Translations under genes and position numbers: made by a program
Origin: a bacterium
GTDB taxonomy: Bacteria > Zixibacteria > MSB-5A5 > WJJR01
Reading direction: 5' to 3'
Length of the DNA stretch: 64,000 nt
Assembly (NCBI GenBank): GCA_021813505.1
Contig: JAKAKI010000041.1
Location: 90,168-154,167, forward strand
Shown here: positions 52,301 to 60,631 of the stretch, piece after piece
How positions within the stretch are numbered: position 1 is the first letter of the stretch
Layout: each line of letters starts with the position of its first letter
The notes under the pieces: generated by a model
The model's database searches: none
Told to the model about the DNA's origin: nothing
Seen by the model: the letters and a program-made list of their open reading frames with translations, nothing else

Positions 52301-52953
52301 TCTTCGACACCAGCTCACTGGATCGTGCGGCACTACACGGCCTGATTAATGGGCTGGTCTACCCGCGTCCTATTGCCTGGGTCTCCACCATCAGCACATC
52401 AGGCCAGCCCAATCTCGCCCCGTTTTCGTTTTTCAATGCGTTTTCGTTCTACCCGCCGACTGTTGCCATCGGTCCGGGGAGCCGCAAGGGAGTCAACAAG
52501 GACACGTTACGCAATATTCGCGAGACCGGCGAATTCGTGGTGAGCGTGGTTACCGAGGATCTGGCGAAGCTCGCCAATGCCACGAGTGCGGAGTTCTCCG
52601 CCGAGATCAATGAGTGGGAGGAGCTCGGTATCCCTGGCGCCGATTCGGTGGCTGTCCGGCCGCGTCGCGTGGCGGCATCGCCGGCCGCATTCGAGTGCCG
52701 CATGCTTCAGATTGTTGATCTCGGGAGCCCCGATTCGCCGACCAACTCACTGGTGCTGGGACGAGTCGTGCGTATCTACGCCGACGATGCCATCCTTGAT
52801 GGCATCCGTCCGCGTTCGGATGCGTTGCAGCTCGTGGGCCGGATGGGTGGTGATGAGTGGTGCCGCACTACAGATAAGTTTTCGCTCCGCCGTCCGGACA
52901 GCACCGACCCGGCGGAGGTTAAAAGGACGCTTGATTCCTCTTCAGATCACTGA
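52297..52953 (+). CDS. Flavin reductase-like (FMN-binding split barrel) protein
   Basis: A 218-residue protein of the flavin reductase-like domain family. VYPRPIAWVSTISTSGQPNLAPFSFFNAFS is the typical N-terminal flavin-binding segment, with DTLRNIRETGEFVVSVV and SPTNSLVLGRVVRIYADD following. It probably binds FMN or FAD and could supply reduced flavin, although the monooxygenase downstream looks like a self-sufficient NAD(P)H type. Coupled by ATGA to the hydrolase. Confidence 0.88.
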   Translation: MIFDTSSLDRAALHGLINGLVYPRPIAWVSTISTSGQPNLAPFSFFNAFSFYPPTVAIGPGSRKGVNKDTLRNIRETGEFVVSVVTEDLAKLANATSAEFSAEINEWEELGIPGADSVAVRPRRVAASPAAFECRMLQIVDLGSPDSPTNSLVLGRVVRIYADDAILDGIRPRSDALQLVGRMGGDEWCRTTDKFSLRRPDSTDPAEVKRTLDSSSDH

Positions 52954-53000
52954 TATAAGTTGATTGGATTAGAGGGACAGGGCTCGGGAATGCGCATCGA

Positions 53001-53034
53001 GGGAGGGCGATCCGCCGCGGCGGATCGCCCTCCC
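53001..53034. repeat. Perfect 34-base palindrome
   Basis: Each half is gggagggcgatccgccg; there is no spacer. The first ten bases are identical to the outer end of family A, but the inner part (tccgccgcggcgga) is different. It lies between the flavin reductase-like and monooxygenase genes. Confidence 0.9.
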
Positions 53035-53068
53035 CATGCGCTTGTCCCACGAATCGAACGGGTGATGC

Positions 53069-54283
53069 TTGACGAACAGTGACATCATCATCGTCGGTGC
53101 CGGCCCGGTGGGAATGACCGCCGCGCTCGCATTGCGTGCATTGGGCCGCCCCGCCACTGTTGTCGAAGCGGGCGCGCAGGATCGGATCCGTCCCGGCAGC
53201 CGGGCGATCTTCATCCACAGCGCTTCACTCATGCTCCTGGAGAAGATTCGCCCCGGTCTTGGCCACGAACTCAACAGCTATGGCCTGACATGGCGCACGA
53301 AGCGCACGTTCTATCGGGGCAAAGAGATCTACCATCGCACTTACCCGGCGAACCCCGAAGGCGTGATGCCGCGAGCCACGAGTCTGCCGCAGATCGTCAC
53401 CGAGCGGTTGCTCTACCGGACATGCATGGAAGCCGGCGTCGAATTCATCTGGAATACGCCGATCGTCAGCGCCTCTGTCGCTAACGGCCTGGTAACTCTT
53501 GCAGCCGCCACAGGTGGTTCGCTGAGGGCTCAATACGTCATCGCAGCCGATGGTTCGCGGTCGCCGGTGCGCGAGACGGCGGGATTGCGCCTGGAAGGTC
53601 CACAGACGTCGAATGCCTTCGTGATCGTCGACACGAGGGAAGACACCGAGCAGCCCCTGCCGGTCGAACGAATATTCCATTACAAGCATCCTGCCGTCGA
53701 TGACCGCAATGTTTTGTTTGTTCCGTTCTCGGGCCATTGGCGCGTCGATCTGCAATGCCACCCCACGGACGATCCGGAGAAATTCAGCGGTGTCGACGGG
53801 GCGCGCACGTGGCTGCCTAAAGTCATGCCGGAGGACTACGCCAATCGGATTGCGTGGGTCTCGACCTACATCTTCCGTCAGGCCGTCGCGAACAGCTTTA
53901 CCGATGAGTCCCGGCGCATCCTGCTTTGCGGCGAGGCCGCCCACGTCTTCGCGCCGTTCGGAGCGCGGGGGCTCAACTCCGGAATCCCGGATGCGATTCT
54001 GGCAGCCGGGGCTATCGATCGCGCTCTCAAGTCGCAATCCCCGTACGAAGCCTCGGCCGCAATCGATCATTTCGCTGCGTCGCGCCGTGCGGCCGCCTTG
54101 CGCAATCGTGCGGCGTCGAACACCGCGCTACGCCATTTGACGTCCGCAACCATCCTGCGGCGAACAGCTCATCGTCTCGCCGCCATGTTTGCGCCGATGA
54201 TCCCTGCTGCCGGGCGCTGGATGGACAGCGCGCCGTATGGTCCAGTATTGGGCGAGCCCGATGTGGATGGAATGCAGTATTGA
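53069..54283 (+). CDS. FAD-dependent aromatic monooxygenase
   Basis: A 404-residue class A flavoprotein hydroxylase. GxGxxG in IIVGAGPVGMTAALAL, the ADGSRSPVRETAG segment (DG motif) and a late ILLCGEAAHVFAPFGARGLNSG (GD motif with Glu for Asp) are visible. In context it probably makes gentisate by hydroxylating 3-hydroxybenzoate or salicylate; the substrate is not readable. TTG 53069 is used, with a poor ribosome site. It is separated from the three-gene unit by the 34-base palindrome. Confidence 0.87.
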   Translation: MTNSDIIIVGAGPVGMTAALALRALGRPATVVEAGAQDRIRPGSRAIFIHSASLMLLEKIRPGLGHELNSYGLTWRTKRTFYRGKEIYHRTYPANPEGVMPRATSLPQIVTERLLYRTCMEAGVEFIWNTPIVSASVANGLVTLAAATGGSLRAQYVIAADGSRSPVRETAGLRLEGPQTSNAFVIVDTREDTEQPLPVERIFHYKHPAVDDRNVLFVPFSGHWRVDLQCHPTDDPEKFSGVDGARTWLPKVMPEDYANRIAWVSTYIFRQAVANSFTDESRRILLCGEAAHVFAPFGARGLNSGIPDAILAAGAIDRALKSQSPYEASAAIDHFAASRRAAALRNRAASNTALRHLTSATILRRTAHRLAAMFAPMIPAAGRWMDSAPYGPVLGEPDVDGMQY

Positions 54284-54323
54284 AGTTCCAAGGGATATTG
54301 CATGCGAAACAAAAGTCGTGACT

Positions 54324-54396
54324 GGGAGGGCGAGGCTCCCGCCGAGCCTTTTGCCTCCCGCGCGAGCAAGAGGCTCGGCAGGAGCCTCGCCCTCCC
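54324..54396. repeat. Inverted-repeat element, family A (copy 8)
   Basis: Arms gggcgaggctcccgccgagc (one changed base) and gctcggcaggagcctcgccc around a loop with cctcccgcgcgagcaag. Confidence 0.9.
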
Positions 54397-54466
54397 ATCC
54401 GGACTTTTTGCTCTACTTGTGATGATCAACTGAGTGCGAACGCATCGAAAGCCCGACAGAGGGAGT

Positions 54467-54827
54467 ATGGAATACTCGATTCACAATAACATCAAGTACG
54501 CCCCCGCTCGAACTGGCTGATATTGGGCGGCTTGCCGATGAATGCAGCGAGCGCTGGTGGAACCAGACTCTGAGCCGAGTAAACGACTCGGTGGTGCGCC
54601 TGGGTGTATTCAAAGGCGAGTTTCATTGGCACAAGCACGACCGTGAGGATGAGTTCTTCTATGTCATCGAGGGATGCCTCTTTCTGGATCTCGAAGGCCA
54701 GACAATCGCTTTGGGCCCACGTCAGGGGTTGATGGTCCCGCACGGCGTCCTTCACCGCACCCGCGCGGAAACCCGCACCGTGGCGCTGATGATCGAGCCC
54801 GCGACCGTTGTCCCGACCGGCGATTGA
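54467..54827 (+). CDS. Small cupin protein, apparent frameshift near its start
   Basis: A single-cupin protein. The conserved body is clear from about 54510 on: LELADIGRLADECSERWWNQ, then FHWHKHDREDEFFYVIEG (metal His and Glu) and VPHGVLHRTRAETR. In that frame no ATG, GTG or TTG precedes GTG 54591, although the homologous region begins about 80 bases earlier. A well-placed ATG at 54467 (after GAGGG) lies in another frame that closes after 17 codons. Either a one-base frameshift near 54490-54505 or an unusual start codon is present. It may be the last gene of the aromatic cluster. Function unknown. Confidence 0.62.
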
Positions 54828-54933
54828 CTCCCAAATTTCTCCTCGACCCGGCGGCGATGTTTCGTATAGATTGAAGTCAGTATAATCGGCGCTCTTTGCT
54901 GAGTTCGTACACCTGCCTTCGGGGGGAACTCAC

Positions 54934-57900
54934 GTGTCGCTCGCGCCTGGAACCAAGCTCGGCTCGTATGAAATCCTCGCACTGTTGGGTGAGGGCGGGA
55001 TGGGGGAGGTGTATCGCGCCCGCGACACTCGGTTGGAGCGCGAGGTCGCGATCAAAGCGCTTCCCGCCGTCTTCTCCACGGACCTGGACAAGCTTCAAAG
55101 ATTCACCCGTGAAGCCCGGCTTCTGGCGTCTTTGAATCACGCGAATATCGGAGCCATTTACGGTGTGGAGGAAGGGTCCTCCGGCGAATGGTTTCTGATC
55201 CTCGAGTTGGTGGATGGCGAGCCGCTGTCCGAACGGCTGAAACAGGGTCCGGTTGAATTGTCCGAAGCGTTGGAAATCTGCGTTGGTATCGCCGAGGCAC
55301 TGGAGTCAGCGCACGATTGCGGGATCATCCACTGTGATCTGACTCCTGCCAATGTGATCCTTACCCGGCGGGGCGGGGTGAAGGTCCTGGACTTTGGCCT
55401 GGCCCGGCGCCATCAGCCGGTGAGCGCTGTGTGTGATCCTGCATCCGGTCCGCCACGGTCTCGGCCCGATTTTCTGGGCGGAACTCCGGGGTATATGAGT
55501 CCGGAGCAAGTCCTCGGCCAGGAGCAGGATCGCCGGACTGATATCTTTGCGTTTGGCTGTCTCCTTTATGAATGCCTTGCCGGACATCGGGCGTTTGGCC
55601 ACAAGGGGGGAATGGACGCGATGTCGGCCGTGCTGGTCGACGAGCCGGAGTGGACTGATTTCCCCGCTCAAACGCCGCCGGGCGTCCGTGAACTTCTGGA
55701 GCGCTGCCTCTCGAAACGAGTGGCGGAGCGGCCCGACAACTTCGGTGAAATCCTGCGTGTGCTGGAGCATGTCCAGGGAACCAAGCGAACCGTTGAGGCG
55801 CCGAGATCACCGGTCCCAAACAACATTCCTACGGAGCGCACAAGCTTCATGGGCCGCGAGAAGGAGCTGGCCGAGTGTACCCGGCTCCTCGGGGAGACGA
55901 GGCTTTTGACGCTGACGGGAATCGGTGGTTGTGGCAAGACGCGTCTGGCCATACGGCTCGCGCAACGTGTTCTGGAAGATTTCGCCGACGGTGTCTGGTA
56001 TGCCGATCTGGCCGCCTTGAAGGATCCCGACCGTGCGCCATCGGCGATCGCGTCGGTGCTGGGGATCAGGGAGGAATCCGGCATTCCCCTGATCCAGACA
56101 CTGGCAAACCACTTCAAAGGCAAACGCGCTCTTCTAATCCTGGACAACTGCGAGCAAGTGCTCGGTGCATGCGCCGGCATGACCGATTGCCTATTGGCGT
56201 CGGGAGCACGGCTGAAACTTCTGGTGACAAGCCGTGAGGGCATGGGAGTGGAGGGAGAGCACCTGCTGGTTGTCCGCTCGCTCGCCGTGCCGTCAATCGA
56301 GGAGCAACTCGACCCGGCCAGGGCGCGCAACTCCGAATCGGTGCGTCTCTTCGAGGACCGTGCTGCCATTGCCGAGCCGGACTTTCGATTAACCGAAGAT
56401 GCTCTATCGTTGGTGTGCGACATCTGCCGCCACTTGGATGGCATCCCGCTGGCGATCGAATTGGCGGCGGCCCGGGTGCGGGTTCTCTCGCTCGGACAGA
56501 TTCACGCCATGCTCAAAGACCGATTCCGGCTGCTGACCGGAGGCACAAAGGCCCTGCCGCGCCAGCAGACACTCCGCGCGACGATCCAATGGAGCTATGA
56601 TCAGTTGGCCGCGGAGGAGCGGCGGCTGTTCCGGTTGCTCTCGGTATTCGCCGGTGGGTGGACACTCGACGGAGCCATCGCCGTGTCCGGTGACGGCCGG
56701 GATGAATTCGGCGTGGTCGATCGGTTGACACGGCTCGTCGACAAGTCCCTCGTTCTGGTCCAGCGCGAAGCCGGATTGCCGCGTTATGCCATGCTTGAGA
56801 CAGTGCGGCAGTTTGCGCTGGAGCACATCGATGATGAGGGCGACGCCGCTGCCGCCAGAACGAGGCATCTCGATTATTACCTGGAGTTGGCTGAAGATGC
56901 CGACCCCAAGCTCGACGGACCCGAGCAGCACGAGTACCTGCGCCTTCTGGATCGCGAATTGGAGAATCTGCTGTCCGCCCACGAATGGTGTGACCATGCC
57001 GATGACGGCGTTTCCAAGGGACTCGCCCTGGTCTGGTCACTGGGCAACTACTGGGAGGCGCGCGGGCTGTTCGAGTTGGGACTTCGCACCACGCTCAATG
57101 CCTGCCGCCGCCCAGGCGCCGAGTCGTTTGCGTTACCGCAGGCACGCGCTCTGCGGATATCCGGCTGGCTCGCCTACTACATGGGCCAGTACAGCAAAGC
57201 CCGGGAACTACTGGAACAGAGCCTAGCGATCGCCCGCGCAAAGCGCGAGGACGAATACGCCGCCAGCGCTTTGTTGAAACTGGGGATCGTTCATCTCGCC
57301 ATTGGCGATCTCACAGCTGGGCAGGCGCACATGGAGGAATCCCTGTCGCTCAGCCGTGAGGCGGGGATAACCCGGCGCGCCAGTGCCGCGCTCAATAATC
57401 TCGGAGACATCTATCGTGTCCGGGGTGATCTGGGGGCAGCCGGCCGGTTCTTTTCGGAGAGTCTGAACATGGCCCGACAATCCGGCGACTCCGAGATGAT
57501 CGCCATCGGTTCACTGAATCTGGCGGCAATCCTGGTCATGTCCGACGAAACAGGCCAGGCGAGCGAAGCGCTGTTGGAAAGCCTGAAGATCGCCAGTGAG
57601 AGCGGACACATGCGTCTGGGGTTCGGCGTGCTCATTTGCCTTGCCGGGCTGGCCATAACCTCCGGCGACTGGCAGCGCGGCGCACGGTATGCGGGAGCCG
57701 CCGCGGAGTTGACCCGCAAGACCGGACTCAAGACCGACCGGGCGGATGAACTTTTTATCCAGCCGCTGATCGTGCAGGCACAAAGAACCTTGGGCCCCCA
57801 AGCCTATGAAGCCGCTTTCGCCGGTGGGCGCGCAGTCCCGCTCGAAGACGCCCTCGTCGAAGCGCGTGAATGGCTGGAAGCCGGCAGCCAACGCGATTGA
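54934..57900 (+). CDS. Ser/Thr kinase - STAND NTPase - TPR regulator
   Basis: A 988-residue fusion. Kinase domain, residues 10-275: Gly loop LLGEGGMGEVYRA, Lys41 in VAIKAL, DFG at 153-155, GTPGYMSPEQ. Its catalytic loop reads HCDLTPAN (133-140): the Arg of HRD is Cys and the loop Lys is Thr. STAND domain from about 305: GREKEL, P-loop TGIGGCGKTRLA near 329, LLILDNCEQV (Walker B), GIPLAIELAAAR. The C-terminal ~350 residues are TPR/tetratricopeptide-like repeats. Such fusions are probably ligand-sensing regulators; the target is unknown. GTG 54934 has a ggggggaa stretch just upstream. It stands alone. Confidence 0.9.
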   Translation: MSLAPGTKLGSYEILALLGEGGMGEVYRARDTRLEREVAIKALPAVFSTDLDKLQRFTREARLLASLNHANIGAIYGVEEGSSGEWFLILELVDGEPLSERLKQGPVELSEALEICVGIAEALESAHDCGIIHCDLTPANVILTRRGGVKVLDFGLARRHQPVSAVCDPASGPPRSRPDFLGGTPGYMSPEQVLGQEQDRRTDIFAFGCLLYECLAGHRAFGHKGGMDAMSAVLVDEPEWTDFPAQTPPGVRELLERCLSKRVAERPDNFGEILRVLEHVQGTKRTVEAPRSPVPNNIPTERTSFMGREKELAECTRLLGETRLLTLTGIGGCGKTRLAIRLAQRVLEDFADGVWYADLAALKDPDRAPSAIASVLGIREESGIPLIQTLANHFKGKRALLILDNCEQVLGACAGMTDCLLASGARLKLLVTSREGMGVEGEHLLVVRSLAVPSIEEQLDPARARNSESVRLFEDRAAIAEPDFRLTEDALSLVCDICRHLDGIPLAIELAAARVRVLSLGQIHAMLKDRFRLLTGGTKALPRQQTLRATIQWSYDQLAAEERRLFRLLSVFAGGWTLDGAIAVSGDGRDEFGVVDRLTRLVDKSLVLVQREAGLPRYAMLETVRQFALEHIDDEGDAAAARTRHLDYYLELAEDADPKLDGPEQHEYLRLLDRELENLLSAHEWCDHADDGVSKGLALVWSLGNYWEARGLFELGLRTTLNACRRPGAESFALPQARALRISGWLAYYMGQYSKARELLEQSLAIARAKREDEYAASALLKLGIVHLAIGDLTAGQAHMEESLSLSREAGITRRASAALNNLGDIYRVRGDLGAAGRFFSESLNMARQSGDSEMIAIGSLNLAAILVMSDETGQASEALLESLKIASESGHMRLGFGVLICLAGLAITSGDWQRGARYAGAAAELTRKTGLKTDRADELFIQPLIVQAQRTLGPQAYEAAFAGGRAVPLEDALVEAREWLEAGSQRD

Positions 57901-58021
57901 CCGGTCGAAGCTGCTTTTGCCGCTGTCACTTCCCGCCGTCCGCGCTTGCGCCACAGGCCGTTGTGTTGTATCTCGTTTGCGGTGAGAGGATCACTACCGG
58001 CTATTTCGTGAGGAGAGGACT

Positions 58022-59278
58022 ATGAGCGCTTTATCCCAATATGATCCTGAATTGTTCGCCGCCATCATGGGGGAGACCCATCGGCAGGCCGAGAAGCTGG
58101 AGCTGATCGCTTCCGAGAACTTCGTATCCGAAGCCGTGCTGGAGGCGCTGGGCGGGGTCATGACCAACAAGTACGCCGAGGGGTATCCCGGACGGCGTTA
58201 CTACGGCGGCTGCGAATTTGTCGATCAGGCCGAGAATCTGGCTCGCGACCGTGCTAAGCAGTTGTTCGGCTGCGAACACGCCAATGTGCAGCCGCATTCC
58301 GGGTCGCAGGCAAACATGGCGGCGTATCTGACGGTGCTCAAGCCCGGCGACCGAATCCTGGGATTGAATCTGTCACATGGCGGGCACTTGACGCACGGCC
58401 ACCCGCTGAATTTCTCGGGGAAACTCTTTCAAGTGTCGGACTATGGCGTGACCAAAGAGACCGAGACGATTGATTACGATGCGCTCGTGGCGCGCGCCCG
58501 CGAGGTTCAGCCGAAGATGATTGTGGCCGGAGCCTCGGCGTATCCACGAACACTCGACTTCAAGCGATTCCGTGAAGCCGCCGATGCCTGCGGGGCGTAC
58601 CTGATGGTCGACATCGCCCACATTGCCGGGTTAATCGTTGCCGGACTGCACCCGTCGCCGGTGCCCGTGGCCGATTTCGTGACCACCACGACACACAAGA
58701 CCCTCCGCGGCCCCCGTGGCGGGATGATCATGTGCAAAGAAAAATACGCGAAAGAGCTGGACACCATGGTCATGCCCGGTATACAGGGCGGACCGCTCAT
58801 GCATGTCATCGCTGCCAAGGCGGTCGCATTCAAAGAGGCACTCGAGCCGGGATTCAAAGATTACCAACGCCAGATCATCGCCAATGCCAAGGCGATGGCC
58901 GAGCAACTTGCCTCGCATGGCTACCACATCGTTTCTGGCGGGACTGATACACATCTGATGCTCGTCTCGTTCATCGACAAGGGGATCACCGGCAAAGCGG
59001 TCGAGCAGGCGCTTGATCGGGCCCGAATCACGGTCAATAAGAATACGGTGCCGTTCGATCCTCAGAAGCCGCTCGTGACGTCTGGAATTCGTATCGGCAC
59101 ACCGGCGGTGACCACGCGCGGGATGAAAGAAGCGGAGATGAGAAGCATCGCCGATCTCATCCACCGTGTGATCTCAAAACTCGGTGACACAGCGGCTGAA
59201 GAAGCGGTCGCATCCGATGTTCTGGCACTGTGCAAGAGATTCCCGCTTTATGAGCGGCGGCTGGCGGCGACGGCGTAG
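58022..59278 (+). CDS. glyA: Serine hydroxymethyltransferase
   Basis: Converts serine and tetrahydrofolate to glycine and methylene-THF. The 418-residue PLP enzyme shows [52 protein letters not shown] and the Schiff-base lysine in [22 protein letters not shown]-like segment ([16 protein letters not shown]) is present. GAGGAGAGG precedes ATG 58022. It is a single-copy central gene and heads the glyA - thiamine-binding - cutA run. Confidence 0.97.
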   Translation: MSALSQYDPELFAAIMGETHRQAEKLELIASENFVSEAVLEALGGVMTNKYAEGYPGRRYYGGCEFVDQAENLARDRAKQLFGCEHANVQPHSGSQANMAAYLTVLKPGDRILGLNLSHGGHLTHGHPLNFSGKLFQVSDYGVTKETETIDYDALVARAREVQPKMIVAGASAYPRTLDFKRFREAADACGAYLMVDIAHIAGLIVAGLHPSPVPVADFVTTTTHKTLRGPRGGMIMCKEKYAKELDTMVMPGIQGGPLMHVIAAKAVAFKEALEPGFKDYQRQIIANAKAMAEQLASHGYHIVSGGTDTHLMLVSFIDKGITGKAVEQALDRARITVNKNTVPFDPQKPLVTSGIRIGTPAVTTRGMKEAEMRSIADLIHRVISKLGDTAAEEAVASDVLALCKRFPLYERRLAATA

Positions 59279-59289
59279 GCATTCGGAGC

Positions 59290-59411
59290 GCCCTCACCCC
59301 CGACCCCTCTCCCAGAGGGAGAGGGGAGAAGAGACTTGGACTGGGCATGAGTGTTGAGATTTCACGGCAGGCAGACCCCCTCTCCCTCTGGGAGAGGGCT
59401 GGGGTGAGGGC
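59290..59411. repeat. Inverted element, family C (copy 3)
   Basis: Ends gccctcacccccgacccctc and ccctctgggagagggctgg...gtgagggc. It lies between glyA and the next gene, 12 bases after the glyA stop. Confidence 0.85.
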
Positions 59412-59447
59412 GCTTCTGCGCGCCACGCTCGTTGAACGGCGAACAGC

Positions 59448-59753
59448 ATGTTAGTCTTCTTCTCCATCTCTCCCCTCGGCGAAGGCGAATCAGTGTCGAA
59501 GGCCGTCGCCCCGATTGTTGAGTTGATTGCCAGCAGCGGATTGGAGTATCAACTGACTTCGATGGGCACCATCATTGAGGGTCCATCTGATCAGGTGTTT
59601 GATCTGCTCAAGCAATGCCATTCCACGATGAAGAAATCGCACCACCGCGTAACCTCAAAGATTATCATCGATGACCGTGGAGACGAGTCGGGCAGAATTC
59701 GCTCCAAGACCAAAAGTATTGAACGGCAACTCGGCCGTAGTCTGGAGCAATAA
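59448..59753 (+). CDS. MTH1187-family thiamine-binding protein
   Basis: A 101-residue ferredoxin-like protein of the MTH1187/YkoF-type (DUF77) family. FSISPLGEGESVSKAVAPIVELI and YQLTSMGTIIEG are family signatures. Members bind thiamine or a related HMP compound and often assist vitamin uptake or sensing. Its last base overlaps the first of cutA (TAATG), so the two are coupled. No thiamine operon or TPP riboswitch is nearby. Confidence 0.88.
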   Translation: MLVFFSISPLGEGESVSKAVAPIVELIASSGLEYQLTSMGTIIEGPSDQVFDLLKQCHSTMKKSHHRVTSKIIIDDRGDESGRIRSKTKSIERQLGRSLEQ

Positions 59754-60097
59754 TGACGGAGCCCCGCTACGCGGTCGTCCTGTCAACCTGCGGAAGCAAG
59801 GAAGAGGCAGAATCAATTGCCACGCGTCTCGTGACCGACGGCGCCGCTGCCTGCGTGAATCTGATCGATGGGGTCACCTCGATTTATCAATGGAAGGGCA
59901 AAGTCGAGCGCGCGAACGAAGTGCTCCTCGTCATCAAGACCCGGTTCGATGCCACGGGAGCGGTGGAGAAGATCATCCGATCGATGTCGTCGTACGAATG
60001 TTCCGAGGCGATTGTCCTGCCGATCAGTGGTGGAGCTGAAGCGTACCTGAAGTGGATTGACGAATCCGCCGCACGAATGGAGAAAGACGCCTACTGA
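59753..60097 (+). CDS. cutA: Divalent-cation tolerance protein CutA1
   Basis: A 114-residue trimeric protein of the CutA1 family, historically tied to copper tolerance and structurally close to PII proteins. AVVLSTCGSKEEAESIATRLV, AACVNLIDGVTSIYQWKGK and VLLVIKTRF are typical. It overlaps the upstream gene by 1 base. It is the last gene before the restriction-modification insertion. Confidence 0.93.
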   Translation: MTEPRYAVVLSTCGSKEEAESIATRLVTDGAAACVNLIDGVTSIYQWKGKVERANEVLLVIKTRFDATGAVEKIIRSMSSYECSEAIVLPISGGAEAYLKWIDESAARMEKDAY

Positions 60098-60157
60098 CTC
60101 ACGCTGACAGGTTTGCCGGGAATTGGCAAATCGTTGCTTAAGGGAGCTGACTCTACT

Positions 60158-60466
60158 TCAGGCGTGAGTGCGAACCTTCCGAGTGCGTGCCGGACTCTTG
60201 TTTACTGAGGCTGGGAATTTCCGGCCTGTTGGCTTTGGGGGCAGACTTTTGACTCCTGCGCTCGGTGAGACCACCTTTGCGATGCTGCAGGGGTCAGGGA
60301 TCGGCCGCCCGTCTTCACGCAAGCCGTCGAAATGGAATCGTATAGCCTCTCGAATGCGTTTCTCGGCAATCGTCCTGGTCGAGCCGGTCGCGATACACCC
60401 GGGAAGGTCGGGTACGTACGCAGAGAAGTTCCCTGCCGCTCTCTCGATCACAACGACATAGCGCAT
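60158..60466 (-). CDS. HicB-family antitoxin
   Basis: A 102-residue HicB-like protein: YVVVIERAAGNFSAYVPDLPGCIATGSTRTIAEKRIREAI is the partial RNase H fold. It normally blocks the HicA mRNA interferase and represses the operon. The C-terminal half is Pro/Lys-rich and lacks an obvious DNA-binding domain. ATG 60466 follows GGAG by 8 bases; GTG 60475 is less likely. The hicA gene just upstream is truncated, so this antitoxin may be an orphan. Confidence 0.82.
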   Translation of the reverse strand: MRYVVVIERAAGNFSAYVPDLPGCIATGSTRTIAEKRIREAIRFHFDGLREDGRPIPDPCSIAKVVSPSAGVKSLPPKPTGRKFPASVNKSPARTRKVRTHA

Positions 60467-60471
60467 TCGAT

Positions 60472-60582
60472 TCACTCCTTGAGTCCCGCCTGCTTCAAAA
60501 CACTGTTCCGCGTGCCGGGCGCCAGGTCGTCTGATGGCGCGCCAGCCAAAGTAACACGTCCTTGCTTACGAGGGTGTTTGAC
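60472..60582 (-). pseudogene. Truncated hicA-like toxin remnant
   Basis: Thirty-six codons on the minus strand, starting VKHPRKQGRVTLAG and ending RNSVLKQAGLKE before TGA, match the C-terminal half of HicA (family KHPxKxGxVTL...LAPGTxxSxLKQAG). The N-terminal half with the usual GSHR active-site segment is missing. The sequence just upstream, up to the methylase stop at 60632, reads in mixed frames (GDFRP in one, LKWRLP in another). The TGA overlaps the hicB start region, as in intact hicAB pairs. Confidence 0.72.
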
Positions 60583-60631
60583 GGTCGGAAGTCTCCACTT
60601 TAAGAAGGAAGTGCTGCGTAATGCGTGGAAT

